Assembly: GCF_008086115.1 (NCBI RefSeq)
Contig: NZ_VSIY01000004.1
Location: forward strand, 124,001 to 188,000
Direction: 5' to 3'
DNA length: 64,000 nucleotides
From: Maritimibacter fusiformis
GTDB lineage: Bacteria; Pseudomonadota; Alphaproteobacteria; Rhodobacterales; Rhodobacteraceae
Shown here: piece by piece, positions 52,072 through 59,993 of the stretch
Layout of the letters: every line of letters starts with the position of its first letter
Position numbering within the stretch: position 1 is the first letter of the stretch
Notes under the pieces: generated by a model
What the model was told of the DNA's origin: nothing
What the model saw: the letters and a program-made list of their open reading frames with translations, nothing else
Database searches by the model: none
Position numbers and translations under genes: made by a program

Positions 52072-52743
52072 ATGAAGTGGACGCTGCCAAATATCCTGAC
52101 TATCGCCCGGCTGATCGCGGTGCCGATCCTGCCGATCATGTTCCTGTTCTTTGCCCGGCCCTGGGCGGACTGGTATGCGATGGTGCTGTTCATCATCGCC
52201 GCGACCACCGACTATATCGACGGCTACCTTGCCCGCGCGTGGAAGCTGGAAACGCTGTTCGGCGCGGCGATGGACCCGATTGCCGACAAGGCGCTGGTGA
52301 TCATCGCGCTTCTGGTCATCAACGGCTATTCCGGTCTGACGCCCTGGATCCTGCTGCCCTCGGCCCTGATCATCTACCGCGAGATTTTCGTGTCCGGCCT
52401 GCGCGAGACACTGGGCGCAAAGGCGCGGGCGCTGAAGGTCACCAACCTGGCCAAGTGGAAAACCACCGCCCAGATGGTGGCGATCACGCTGATCTTTGCA
52501 AAAGGGCTGTTCGAACATTACGTGGTGATGCAGACCTTCGGCATGGACGACGCGATGATCGGTGCGGTCCTGTCGGGCGACGAGATCGACCATTTCGGGC
52601 TGCGCTGGAAGGCGGCGGCGATGACTTGGTCGGGCAATGCCGGCATCATCCTGCTGTGGGGGGCCGCGGTTCTGACCGTGGTGACCGGGTGGGACTATTT
52701 CCGCAAGTCCATGCCGTTTCTGAAGGAGAGGCCTGATGCTTGA
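52072..52743 (+). CDS. pgsA: CDP-diacylglycerol--glycerol-3-phosphate 3-phosphatidyltransferase
   Basis: Makes phosphatidylglycerol phosphate at the inner membrane. The 223-residue, five-to-six-helix protein has the full CDP-alcohol phosphotransferase motif: D50-G51-x2-A54-R55-x8-G64-x3-D68-x3-D72. The N-terminus MKWTLPNILTIARLIAVPIL is typical of PgsA. It overlaps moaD by eight bases, so pgsA-moaD-moaE are likely one operon. Confidence 0.96.
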   Translation: MKWTLPNILTIARLIAVPILPIMFLFFARPWADWYAMVLFIIAATTDYIDGYLARAWKLETLFGAAMDPIADKALVIIALLVINGYSGLTPWILLPSALIIYREIFVSGLRETLGAKARALKVTNLAKWKTTAQMVAITLIFAKGLFEHYVVMQTFGMDDAMIGAVLSGDEIDHFGLRWKAAAMTWSGNAGIILLWGAAVLTVVTGWDYFRKSMPFLKERPDA

Positions 52744-52984
52744 TGTTCTCTATTTCGCCTGGGTGCGCGAACGTATCGGCGAGCCGCGCGAGACGGTCGA
52801 GACCGGGGCGACAACCGTGGCCGGGCTGGTCGATGAGTTGAAGGCGCGCGAAGAGCGCTACGCGCTGGCCTTCTCGGACCTTTCCGCGCTGCGCGTGGCG
52901 GTCGACCAGGAACTTGCCGATTTCGACGCGCCGCTGGCAGGTGCACGCGAAGTCGCGTTCTTCCCGCCGATGACGGGCGGCTGA
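52736..52984 (+). CDS. moaD: molybdopterin synthase sulfur carrier subunit
   Basis: Ubiquitin-like small subunit of 82 residues that carries sulfur on its C-terminal Gly-Gly (REVAFFPPMTGG). The N-terminus MLDVLYFAWVRERIGEPRE is typical. It starts within the end of pgsA and its stop overlaps the moaE start (TGATG), so the two subunits are made together. Confidence 0.95.
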   Translation: MLDVLYFAWVRERIGEPRETVETGATTVAGLVDELKAREERYALAFSDLSALRVAVDQELADFDAPLAGAREVAFFPPMTGG

Positions 52985-53418
52985 TGCGTATCCGGGTGCA
53001 AGAGGAGCCGTTCGATCCGGGGGCCGAACTAGACGGATTCGGCGCCGGGGCAGATGTTGGCGCGGTGGTCAGTTTCACGGGCATGGTGCGCGGTGACGGC
53101 GGCCTGAGCCGGATGGAGATCGAGCATTATCCCGGCATGACCGAAAAGGCGATTGCCGCGATCGCGGGCGAGGCGGTGGCGCGCTGGAATCTCGCCGATT
53201 GCCTTGTCATCCACCGTCACGGGCCGATGCGGCCCGGCGAGCGGATCATGATGGTCGCCACCGCCAGCCGCCATCGGGCGTCGGCCTTCGAGGCGGCGGA
53301 ATTCCTGATGGATTACCTTAAGTCGCGCGCGCCCTTCTGGAAAAAGGAATACGGGGCCGATGGCGCCGAATGGGTGGCGGCGCGCGACGAGGACGAGGAC
53401 GCGCTGGGCCGCTGGTAG
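52984..53418 (+). CDS. moaE: molybdopterin synthase catalytic subunit
   Basis: Large subunit of molybdopterin synthase, 144 residues, converting cyclic pyranopterin monophosphate to molybdopterin. Family motifs are GAVVSFTGMVRGDGGLSRMEIEHYPGM, VIHRHGPMRPGE, and the C-terminal KSRAPFWKKEYGADGAEWV, which includes the catalytic lysines. It converges on rsgA with a 28-base gap. Confidence 0.96.
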   Translation: MRIRVQEEPFDPGAELDGFGAGADVGAVVSFTGMVRGDGGLSRMEIEHYPGMTEKAIAAIAGEAVARWNLADCLVIHRHGPMRPGERIMMVATASRHRASAFEAAEFLMDYLKSRAPFWKKEYGADGAEWVAARDEDEDALGRW

Positions 53419-53446
53419 CCGTGCGCGGTGCTTCGGCCTTTCCGCC

Positions 53447-54499
53447 TCACTCCCGATAGCGCGGTTTGGCCCGCTTGATCTCTTTCACGATCTTGCCGAA
53501 CCGTTTGCCCCGCGCATTCGCCTGCGCCAGGCTTTCGGAATGGCGAGCCTCTTCCAGTTTGAGCTTTTGCCAGCGCGCCAGCCGGTCCGGGTCCAGGTCG
53601 CCGGCCTCGATCGCCGCCTGAACCGCGCACCCCGGCTCGGTGTCGTGCTGGCAGTCGGTGAAGCGGCAGCCAGCGGCCAGTTCCGCGACATCGGCAAACA
53701 CCGCGTCGATGCCTTCCTCGACACCCGCCAGCCGAACCGCCCGCATCCCCGGCGTGTCGATCAGCCAGCCGCCATCCTTCAGCCGGTGAAAACTGCGCGC
53801 GGTGGTGGTGTGGCGGCCCTTGGCGTCGTCGTCGCGGATGTCCTGCGTGACGATGTCATCGCCGGTCAGCGTTGCCGCCAGCGTCGATTTCCCGACCCCG
53901 GACGACCCCAGCAGGGCCACGGTCTGCACCGGCCCGCACCAATCGGCCAGTTGCGCCGCCGCATCGCTATCGCGCGCATCAAGCGCCACGACCGGCACCG
54001 ACGGGGCCAGATCGCGCAGGGCGTCGAGATAGGGGTCGAGGTCGTCGCACAGGTCGGCCTTGGTCATGACGAAAACCGGCTGCACCCCGGCTGCCAGCGC
54101 CAGCGCCAGGAACCGCTCCAGCCGCGCCGGGTTGAAATCCTCGTTGAAGGACGAGGTGATGAACAGGGTGTCGACATTGGCCGCGATCAACTGGTCGCGC
54201 ACATCGGTCCCGGCGGCGCGGCGATGCAGCAGCGATTTGCGGTCAAGCACCCGGTCGATGCGATCCGCCTCTGGGTCGCTTGCGGTGTCGGCCAGCACCC
54301 AGTCGCCCACCGCGACCTCGCCGGTGGTCAGGCCGGGTGGCAACAGCAGGGTGCGCGGCCCGTCCTCGCCCAGCGCCTCTACCCGGTCGCGATGAACGGA
54401 GGTTAGGCGGACCGGGGTCAGGCGGCCGATTTCGTCGATGTCGAGCTGACGCAGGAATTCCGCGTTCCAGCCAAGCTCTTTCAGGTTTGGATATGTCAA
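53447..54499 (-). CDS. rsgA: ribosome small-subunit-dependent GTPase RsgA
   Basis: Circularly permuted GTPase that checks 30S subunit maturation. The 350-residue protein has the OB-fold N-terminal domain, the permuted G motifs (FVMTKADL for G4, LGSSGVGKSTLAATL for G1, DTPGMR for G3) and the C-terminal zinc site (FTDCQHDTEPGCAVQAAIE). The start is a TTG at 54499 with AAGG eight bases upstream. It is encoded downstream of the SRP RNA gene on the same strand. Confidence 0.94.
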   Translation of the reverse strand: MTYPNLKELGWNAEFLRQLDIDEIGRLTPVRLTSVHRDRVEALGEDGPRTLLLPPGLTTGEVAVGDWVLADTASDPEADRIDRVLDRKSLLHRRAAGTDVRDQLIAANVDTLFITSSFNEDFNPARLERFLALALAAGVQPVFVMTKADLCDDLDPYLDALRDLAPSVPVVALDARDSDAAAQLADWCGPVQTVALLGSSGVGKSTLAATLTGDDIVTQDIRDDDAKGRHTTTARSFHRLKDGGWLIDTPGMRAVRLAGVEEGIDAVFADVAELAAGCRFTDCQHDTEPGCAVQAAIEAGDLDPDRLARWQKLKLEEARHSESLAQANARGKRFGKIVKEIKRAKPRYRE

Positions 54500-54597
54500 G
54501 GAAGTGCCCTTGTGTGAACCACGTTGCGCCTTTGGCGCCGGATCAGGGGGCGGATTGCCCCGGTTCTATGCGACAGGCATCAACACTCCACTTGGTC

Positions 54598-54638
54598 GCC
54601 TTGCATCGCAAGGCACATTCGCACCTCGCTGCGCGAGG
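54598..54638 (-). terminator. two tandem hairpins after the SRP RNA
   Basis: On the minus strand the SRP RNA is followed by CCTCGC/GCGAGG (54638-54624) and GCCTTGC/GCAAGGC (54614-54598), each with a three-base loop. Neither has a T-run, so they may be 3' processing or Rho-linked structures. They lie between the RNA gene and rsgA. Confidence 0.4.
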
Positions 54639-54645
54639 CACTCAG

Positions 54646-54744
54646 GTGAGAGGCTGGACAACGACCCAAGCGGGGCTCGTTACGGCTGCTTCCTTCCGGA
54701 TCTGACCGGGTTGGCGAGGCGCTTGCCCGCGCCAACCTCTCGAT
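54646..54744 (-). ncRNA. ffs: signal recognition particle RNA (4.5S, small bacterial type)
   Basis: RNA scaffold of the signal recognition particle, binding Ffh. On the minus strand the invariant Ffh-binding hairpin reads GGTCAGATCCGGAAGGAAGC, then AGCC (GGAA tetraloop and adenosine-rich internal loop), at about 54706-54683. The ends pair: GAGAGGTTGG at the 5' side (from 54741) with CCAGCCTCTC at the 3' side (to 54648). Length of about 97 nucleotides fits the bacterial small form. Exact ends are estimated from the closing helix. Confidence 0.95.
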
Positions 54745-54748
54745 CCGC

Positions 54749-54777
54749 GATATAATGCGGCAGACGCGCCGTTGCAA
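54749..54777 (-). promoter_or_regulatory. ffs: promoter of the SRP RNA gene
   Basis: On the minus strand TTGCAA (54777-54772), a 17-base spacer and TATATC (54754-54749) end seven to eight bases before the predicted RNA 5' end. Spacing and position are ideal for a strong constitutive promoter. It sits immediately downstream of the stop codon of the 5'-nucleotidase-family gene. Confidence 0.75.
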
Positions 54778-54779
54778 GT

Positions 54780-56660
54780 TCAGAGCGTGACCCGAAAGCG
54801 CTGAAACCCGTCGGCGCCGATCGGGCCGTGCGCGAGGTTGGGGAGGGGTGCGTCCCCGACGATCCCGGCAGCCTTCGGTGCCGATAGCACCTCGATTCGC
54901 GCGCCAAGCGGGGCCGTCAGGCGCCACGTGGCCAAGGGCGCGTGGTCATAGGGCCCCTCGGCGGTCAGCCATTCCGCGATCACGTCGCGCATCGGTGTCT
55001 CGGGCGAGATGACGACCTGTTCGGGGTTGAACCCCGGATACAGGCCGCTGCGGTTCAGGCGAAAGGAATTGGTGACCAGCACCGCGCGCGCGCCGGGGGC
55101 CAGCGCCAGTCCGCTGACCCTCCGCGCCGAAGGGTCGGCCAGACGGCCGTCGGGCGCGAAGCGTGCCGGTTGGCCCAGGTTGATCCGGTAGTCCACCCCG
55201 GCAACCCCTTCGGCGGCATAGGCCGGCAGGGCGGGGTGCATCAGGCGGGTGGTCTTGCCGGGGGCGGCGCGGTTGAACACCGAGGCGGCGCGCTCCAGCC
55301 ATTCCGCCAGCGCGGCGCCGGTCAGGACCACGGCGCTCAGCGTGTTGGGATAGGGATACAATTCGGCCAGCCCTGCGCGGGTGATCGGCCCGGCGGGGAG
55401 GTCGGTGAAAAGGCCCGGCCCGGCCAGCCCGCCGCATTTGAACGGCGCGGCGGATGCAAGGATCGGAAGTCCGGCCAGCGGGGTTCCGGCCAGCGCCCGG
55501 GCGGCGAACCAGGCCGATGCGCGTTGCACCACGTCGACAGCCGGCGCGGGGGCCAGCGTGGCGAAATAGCTGTGCAGCCGATGGCGGCTTGCGCCGACCG
55601 GTTGGCGCAGGGTGTCGCGCGTCCTCGCATGGGCGCGCTGCAGGGAACGGGCGATGTCCGGCGCGGGTGTGGGCGGCCCGTCCCCGGTGCGTGTGACCGA
55701 GCGGACATGCGCGCTCGACCGTGCAACCTGCCACTGGCCCGGCGCCGTTTCGGTCAAACGCAGGTCGATCACCCCGAGGTGCGACCCCCAGAAGCCCGGC
55801 GAGACCACCGGAGTCCCGTGAATTTTCCCCCGCTGGGTATCGGCAGCACCAGACGGGGCGCGCGGGTCGGGAAAAACGCCATGGTCGTGCCCGGCAATGA
55901 TCGCGTCGATCCCCGCGACCCCGGCCAGCGGCACCACCGCGTTTTCCATGCCGGGCCGATGCGTCGCCGCACCGATGCCGGAATGCGCCAGCACGATGAC
56001 CAGGTCGGCCTCCATCGCGCGCAGGTATGGCACCATCTGGCGAGCGGTCTCGACGATGTCGCGCACCTCGTGGTCGGTATCGGCCAGCCCGGGCAGTTGG
56101 CCCGGCGGCAGAAACCCGAGCACCCCGACACAGATGTCGCGGCTGACACCCCCCGGCCCGGTGAGCTTGCGCCGCAGCAGGGCGAACGGCGCCGCGAAAG
56201 CCATCGCCGGGCGGTCGGCGGCGGTGTTGAGCGTGAGGTTCGAGCACACCACCGGAAACGGCGCCTTGCGCAGAACCTCGCCGAGAAAGCCGGTGCCGTG
56301 GTCGAAATCATGGTTGCCCAACGTCACCGCGTCGTAATCCAGCGCCCGCATCGCCGCGATGATTGGATGCACCCCGCGCATCGGGTCCGCACCGTTCGCC
56401 TGCGCCAGCACGTCACCGACCGGCGAGCCGTGCAGGAAATCGCCGTTGTCCAGAAGAAGCGTGTTCGCCGCCTCGGCGCGGGCCTGGTGGATCAGTCGCG
56501 CGGTATGGGCGAATCCCTGCCGGGGCGAGGGCGTGTCGGCGACGTAGTCATAGGGCAGGATGTTCATGTGCAGATCGGTCGTTGCCAGAATGCGCAACCC
56601 GATCTCGTCGTTGACCGGCTGGACGGCGCCGGCCGGCAGGGAAAGGAATGGGCGGCTCAT
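54780..56660 (-). CDS. 5'-nucleotidase/2',3'-cyclic phosphodiesterase family protein
   Basis: Two-domain nucleotidase of the UshA/CpdB family, about 626 residues. The metallophosphatase domain has ATTDLHMN, LLDNGDFLHGSP, LGNHDFDHG, AHSGIG and IAGHDHGVF; the C-terminal half is the 5'-nucleotidase substrate domain (LAELYPYPNTLSAVVLTGAAL, GVDYRINL). Unlike most members it shows no signal peptide; the start region is MSRPFLSLPAGAVQPVNDEIGL directly before the first motif. I use the ATG at 56660; one at 56672 adds four residues. Divergent from nudC. Confidence 0.9.
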   Translation of the reverse strand: MSRPFLSLPAGAVQPVNDEIGLRILATTDLHMNILPYDYVADTPSPRQGFAHTARLIHQARAEAANTLLLDNGDFLHGSPVGDVLAQANGADPMRGVHPIIAAMRALDYDAVTLGNHDFDHGTGFLGEVLRKAPFPVVCSNLTLNTAADRPAMAFAAPFALLRRKLTGPGGVSRDICVGVLGFLPPGQLPGLADTDHEVRDIVETARQMVPYLRAMEADLVIVLAHSGIGAATHRPGMENAVVPLAGVAGIDAIIAGHDHGVFPDPRAPSGAADTQRGKIHGTPVVSPGFWGSHLGVIDLRLTETAPGQWQVARSSAHVRSVTRTGDGPPTPAPDIARSLQRAHARTRDTLRQPVGASRHRLHSYFATLAPAPAVDVVQRASAWFAARALAGTPLAGLPILASAAPFKCGGLAGPGLFTDLPAGPITRAGLAELYPYPNTLSAVVLTGAALAEWLERAASVFNRAAPGKTTRLMHPALPAYAAEGVAGVDYRINLGQPARFAPDGRLADPSARRVSGLALAPGARAVLVTNSFRLNRSGLYPGFNPEQVVISPETPMRDVIAEWLTAEGPYDHAPLATWRLTAPLGARIEVLSAPKAAGIVGDAPLPNLAHGPIGADGFQRFRVTL

Positions 56661-56835
56661 CCGCGCGAACATCCTTGTGAACAGCCAGAAAACGCTAACC
56701 AGCGGAAAAACCGATTTCCAGTTAAGGGCGTGATGCTCGGCAATAAAACACCTTCAAGATGTATAAAGGTCACGCCCCCTTCGCATGGCGGGGACAATCG
56801 GGGTAGGCTCTGCGAAAACAGCGCATGAGGCTTTC

Positions 56836-57813
56836 ATGGACATCGCGGACAACGTGACCTTCGGTGGCGGCGGGCTGGACCGGCAGGCGCATCGGCGCGG
56901 GGAAAGCGGGTTGATCCTGACCGACCCGGCGACGCGGATGCTGGGGTTCTGGCGCGGCCGGCCCCTGATCACCGGCGACCGCACCTCGGGACGTGCTGCG
57001 CCCGTGCTGCTGCCGTCCGATCACGCCTTGTTCGCCCATGCCTCCGAGTTGCGGGTGTTTCTTGGCGGGGCGACCGGGCAGTCGCTGTTTGCCGCCGATC
57101 TGTCCGGGTGGGAGCCTGCCGACCGGGTCGCAGCCGACCTTGGCCCCGGACGCGCCGGCGACGATGTGCCGGCGCCGCCCTTGCCCGATCTGCCGGAGGA
57201 CGCGCGCTTTGCCGACATGCGCGGATTGCTTGCCGTGCTCGACCCGCTGGGGGCCGAGATCGCGGCGACCGCCAAGGGCATCCTGGAATGGCACCGGGGG
57301 CATCGGTTCTGCGCCAATTGCGGCGCCCCGACCGCACCGATAGCCGGCGGCTGGCAACGCGGCTGCCCCGAGTGCGGCCGGCCGCATTTCCCGCGCACCG
57401 ATCCGGTGGTGATCATGCTGGTGACGCATGGCAATTCCCTGCTGCTCGGCCGCTCGCCGGGCTGGCCCGAGGGGATGTATTCGCTGCTGGCGGGTTTCAT
57501 GGAGCCGGGCGAGACCATCTCGATGGCGGTGCGCCGCGAGGTGGCCGAGGAAACCGGCGTGCCGGTAACCGCGGTCAAACCGCTGGCCAGCCAGCCCTGG
57601 CCCTGGCCGACGACCCTGATGATCGGGTGCACGGCAGAGGCGGTCGGGCGCGACATCACGCTGGACCCGACCGAGCTCGAGGACGCGATCTGGGTCACGC
57701 GCGAGGATCTGGCGGAGATTTTCGCGGCCCGGCATCCGGTCATCCGCCCGGCCCGAAAAGGCGCCATCGCGCATTTCCTGATGCAGTTGTGGCTTGCGGA
57801 CCGGCTGGAATGA
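56836..57813 (+). CDS. nudC: NAD(+) diphosphatase
   Basis: Hydrolyses NADH/NAD to NMN(H) and AMP and can decap NAD-capped RNA. The 325-residue protein has an N-terminal NudC domain, a zinc ribbon C159-x2-C162...C177-x2-C180, the Nudix box 220-242 (GFMEPGE...REVAEETGV) and the NudC-specific SQPWPWP (252-258). The ATG at 56836 with TGAGG upstream is preferred to an in-frame start 17 codons earlier. Confidence 0.95.
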   Translation: MDIADNVTFGGGGLDRQAHRRGESGLILTDPATRMLGFWRGRPLITGDRTSGRAAPVLLPSDHALFAHASELRVFLGGATGQSLFAADLSGWEPADRVAADLGPGRAGDDVPAPPLPDLPEDARFADMRGLLAVLDPLGAEIAATAKGILEWHRGHRFCANCGAPTAPIAGGWQRGCPECGRPHFPRTDPVVIMLVTHGNSLLLGRSPGWPEGMYSLLAGFMEPGETISMAVRREVAEETGVPVTAVKPLASQPWPWPTTLMIGCTAEAVGRDITLDPTELEDAIWVTREDLAEIFAARHPVIRPARKGAIAHFLMQLWLADRLE

Positions 57814-57862
57814 GGCAAGACTCGCGCCCGAAAACCAAGAACCGGAACGGGGAGCGGCTGGC

Positions 57863-58333
57863 ATGAAAATCGCGACGCGCGAGGACATCGCAGCGCCGAT
57901 AGAGGTGGTATTCGCGCAGCTTGCGGATTTCGACGGATACGAACGCGCGGCGCTCCGGCGCGGGGCCGAGGTCACCCGGACGGACGACCTGAGCGTGCCG
58001 GGGATCGGCATGTCGTGGAATGCCGCTTTCGATTACCGGGGCAAGGAACGCAAGGTCAGGATCGAGCTGACCGACTATGACCCGCCGAACGCGATGATCC
58101 TGGCGACCCACAGCACCGGGGCCGATATCGTGATCGTGATCGACCTTGTCGCGATGTCGAAAACCCGCACCCGGATGAACCTGTCGGTCGACACCCGCCC
58201 CCGGTCGCTGCCGGCCAAGGTGTTCGTCCAGTCGCTGAAACTGGCGCGTTCAAGCGTGCTGAAACGGTTTCGCAAGCGGGTGGCCGATTTCGCGGGCGAC
58301 CTCGAGGACCGGTGCAAGCGCCGGATGGCCTGA
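57863..58333 (+). CDS. SRPBCC (START-like) family protein
   Basis: Single-domain protein of 156 residues with the helix-grip fold pattern of polyketide-cyclase/START-like proteins: IATREDIAAPIEVVFAQLADFDGYERAAL at the N-terminus, alternating beta strands, and a long C-terminal helix (about 115-156). It would bind a hydrophobic ligand; identity unknown. It begins 49 bases after nudC with GGGGAGCGG upstream and ends two bases from the convergent pheA stop. Confidence 0.87.
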   Translation: MKIATREDIAAPIEVVFAQLADFDGYERAALRRGAEVTRTDDLSVPGIGMSWNAAFDYRGKERKVRIELTDYDPPNAMILATHSTGADIVIVIDLVAMSKTRTRMNLSVDTRPRSLPAKVFVQSLKLARSSVLKRFRKRVADFAGDLEDRCKRRMA

Positions 58334-58335
58334 CG

Positions 58336-59175
58336 TCAGCTTGCGTGGCGTCGCGGATCGGCGGGATACACTCCGAGAATGTCCAGGTGATTGGTGAAAT
58401 AGTCCAACTCTTCCAGCGCACGCCGGACCGGCGCGTCGTCCGGGTGCCCTTCGATGTCGGCATAGAACTGCGTCGCGGTGAATGACCCGTCGACCATGTA
58501 GCTTTCCAGCTTGGTCATGTTCACACCGTTGGTCGCGAACCCGCCCATCGCCTTGTAGAGCGCGGCGGGAATGTTGCGGACCTGGAAGACGAAGGTCGTC
58601 ATCATCCCGTCCATGCCGCGCCGGGTGAGGTCGATCTCGCGCCCCATGATCACGAAACGGGTGGTGTTGTGGCCGTGATCCTCGATGTCGCGGGCCAGAA
58701 CGTCTAGGCCGTAGATCTCGGCGGCCAGTTCCGAGGCCAGCACGCCTTCACCTGGCGTGCGGTGATGCGCCAGCTCGGCCGCCGCGCCGGCGCTGTCGGC
58801 GGCGGCATGACCCTTGATGCCATGCAGGCGCAGGAATTGCGCCGATTGCGGCAGCAACACGAGGTGCGCGCGCACATCGGTGATGTCGGACAGCTTGGCA
58901 CCGGGCAGACCCAGCAGACAGATGCGCACCCGCACGAAGGCCTCGTCAAGGATGTGCAGCCCGCTTTCGGGCAGCAACCGGTGAATGTCGGCAACCCGTC
59001 CGTAGGTCGAATTCTCGACCGGCAGCATCGCCTGGTCGGCGGCCCCGTCGCGCACCGCCGCGATCACCTCTTCGAAGGTGGCGCAAGGCAGCGCCTCCAT
59101 GTCGGGACGGGCCTCGCGGCAGGCATCGTGGGAATAGGCTCCGGGCTCTCCCTGAAAGGCAATTCGGCCGGTCAT
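58336..59175 (-). CDS. pheA: prephenate dehydratase
   Basis: Converts prephenate to phenylpyruvate in phenylalanine synthesis. The 279-residue monofunctional enzyme has RIAFQGEPGAYSHDACRE, LPVENSTYGRVADIHRLL, the catalytic HNTTRFVIMG and a C-terminal ACT domain (about 190-275) with LESYMVDGSFTATQFYADIEGHP for phenylalanine feedback. There is no chorismate mutase domain. It is divergent from the cytochrome c gene. Confidence 0.96.
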   Translation of the reverse strand: MTGRIAFQGEPGAYSHDACREARPDMEALPCATFEEVIAAVRDGAADQAMLPVENSTYGRVADIHRLLPESGLHILDEAFVRVRICLLGLPGAKLSDITDVRAHLVLLPQSAQFLRLHGIKGHAAADSAGAAAELAHHRTPGEGVLASELAAEIYGLDVLARDIEDHGHNTTRFVIMGREIDLTRRGMDGMMTTFVFQVRNIPAALYKAMGGFATNGVNMTKLESYMVDGSFTATQFYADIEGHPDDAPVRRALEELDYFTNHLDILGVYPADPRRHAS

Positions 59176-59293
59176 GACGGAGGTCTTTCGCTGTTGCGGA
59201 CAGGATGCGCGTTTCGTCGCGCCTCATATCGCTTGAAAACCGCCAAGGGAAGCGGATAGAAGGCGATGACTCAGGGATAGCACGGATCGCGAC

Positions 59294-59827
59294 ATGTTCG
59301 ACACAATGACCATCACCAAGGTGCTCGCCAGCCTCGCCGGCGCACTTCTGATCTTTCTGTTCGCCAATTGGGCGGCAAGCTCGCTCTACCACGTCGGCGC
59401 CGAAGCGCATGGCGACGAGGAGGGGCCGGTCCAGGGTTACGTGATCGCCCAGCCGGAAGAGGAAGAGGAGGAAGCCGAGGAGGAAGAAGTCGCCGAAGTC
59501 ACCTTCGAGGACGTCTTTGCCGAGGCCGATGTCGCCGCCGGCGAAAAGGCCTTCAACAAGTGCAAGTCCTGCCACTCGATCGAGGAAGGCAAGAATGGCA
59601 CCGGCCCGTCGCTCTATGGTGTGGTCGGCGCCGATATCGCGCATCTGGATGATTACAACTACTCCGACGCGGTGGCCGGGCTTGAGGGCGAATGGACGCC
59701 GGAGCGCCTGAACGACTGGCTCGCCGACCCGCGCGGCTTTGCCCCCGGCACCAAGATGACGCTGGCCACCAAGAAGCTCGAGGACCGTGCCAACGTGATC
59801 GCCTATCTCGCGACCATCGGCGGTTGA
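59294..59827 (+). CDS. membrane-anchored cytochrome c (CycM/c552-like)
   Basis: Electron carrier on the periplasmic face, probably between complex III and cytochrome oxidase. One N-terminal transmembrane anchor (about 8-32) is followed by a highly acidic linker (about 55-70, runs of Glu) and a class I cytochrome domain with haem motif C90-K-S-C93-H94 and methionine ligand M155 (PGTKM). The layout matches Paracoccus CycM. A strong terminator follows. Confidence 0.94.
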   Translation: MFDTMTITKVLASLAGALLIFLFANWAASSLYHVGAEAHGDEEGPVQGYVIAQPEEEEEEAEEEEVAEVTFEDVFAEADVAAGEKAFNKCKSCHSIEEGKNGTGPSLYGVVGADIAHLDDYNYSDAVAGLEGEWTPERLNDWLADPRGFAPGTKMTLATKKLEDRANVIAYLATIGG

Positions 59828-59847
59828 TCCGCCCCGACCTGACATCA

Positions 59848-59886
59848 GGGGCCGCCCGGGAAACCGGCGCGGCCCTTTTCTTTTTT
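59848..59886 (+). terminator. rho-independent terminator of the cytochrome c gene
   Basis: A seven-base stem GGGCCGC/GCGGCCC (59849-59855 with 59869-59875), extended inside by CCGG/CCGG with a one-base bulge, is followed by TTTTCTTTTTT. It begins about 20 bases after the stop codon. The clearest plus-strand intrinsic terminator in the window. Confidence 0.92.
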
Positions 59887-59993
59887 CTCCGCCCACGCGG
59901 CGTTCACGAATTCTCGCCTTGAACAGCAGGACCGGCGCGCCTTAGCTTGTTGCACGGCCCCCGGCCCGGCCCCGACACGATGGAGGAATGCCC

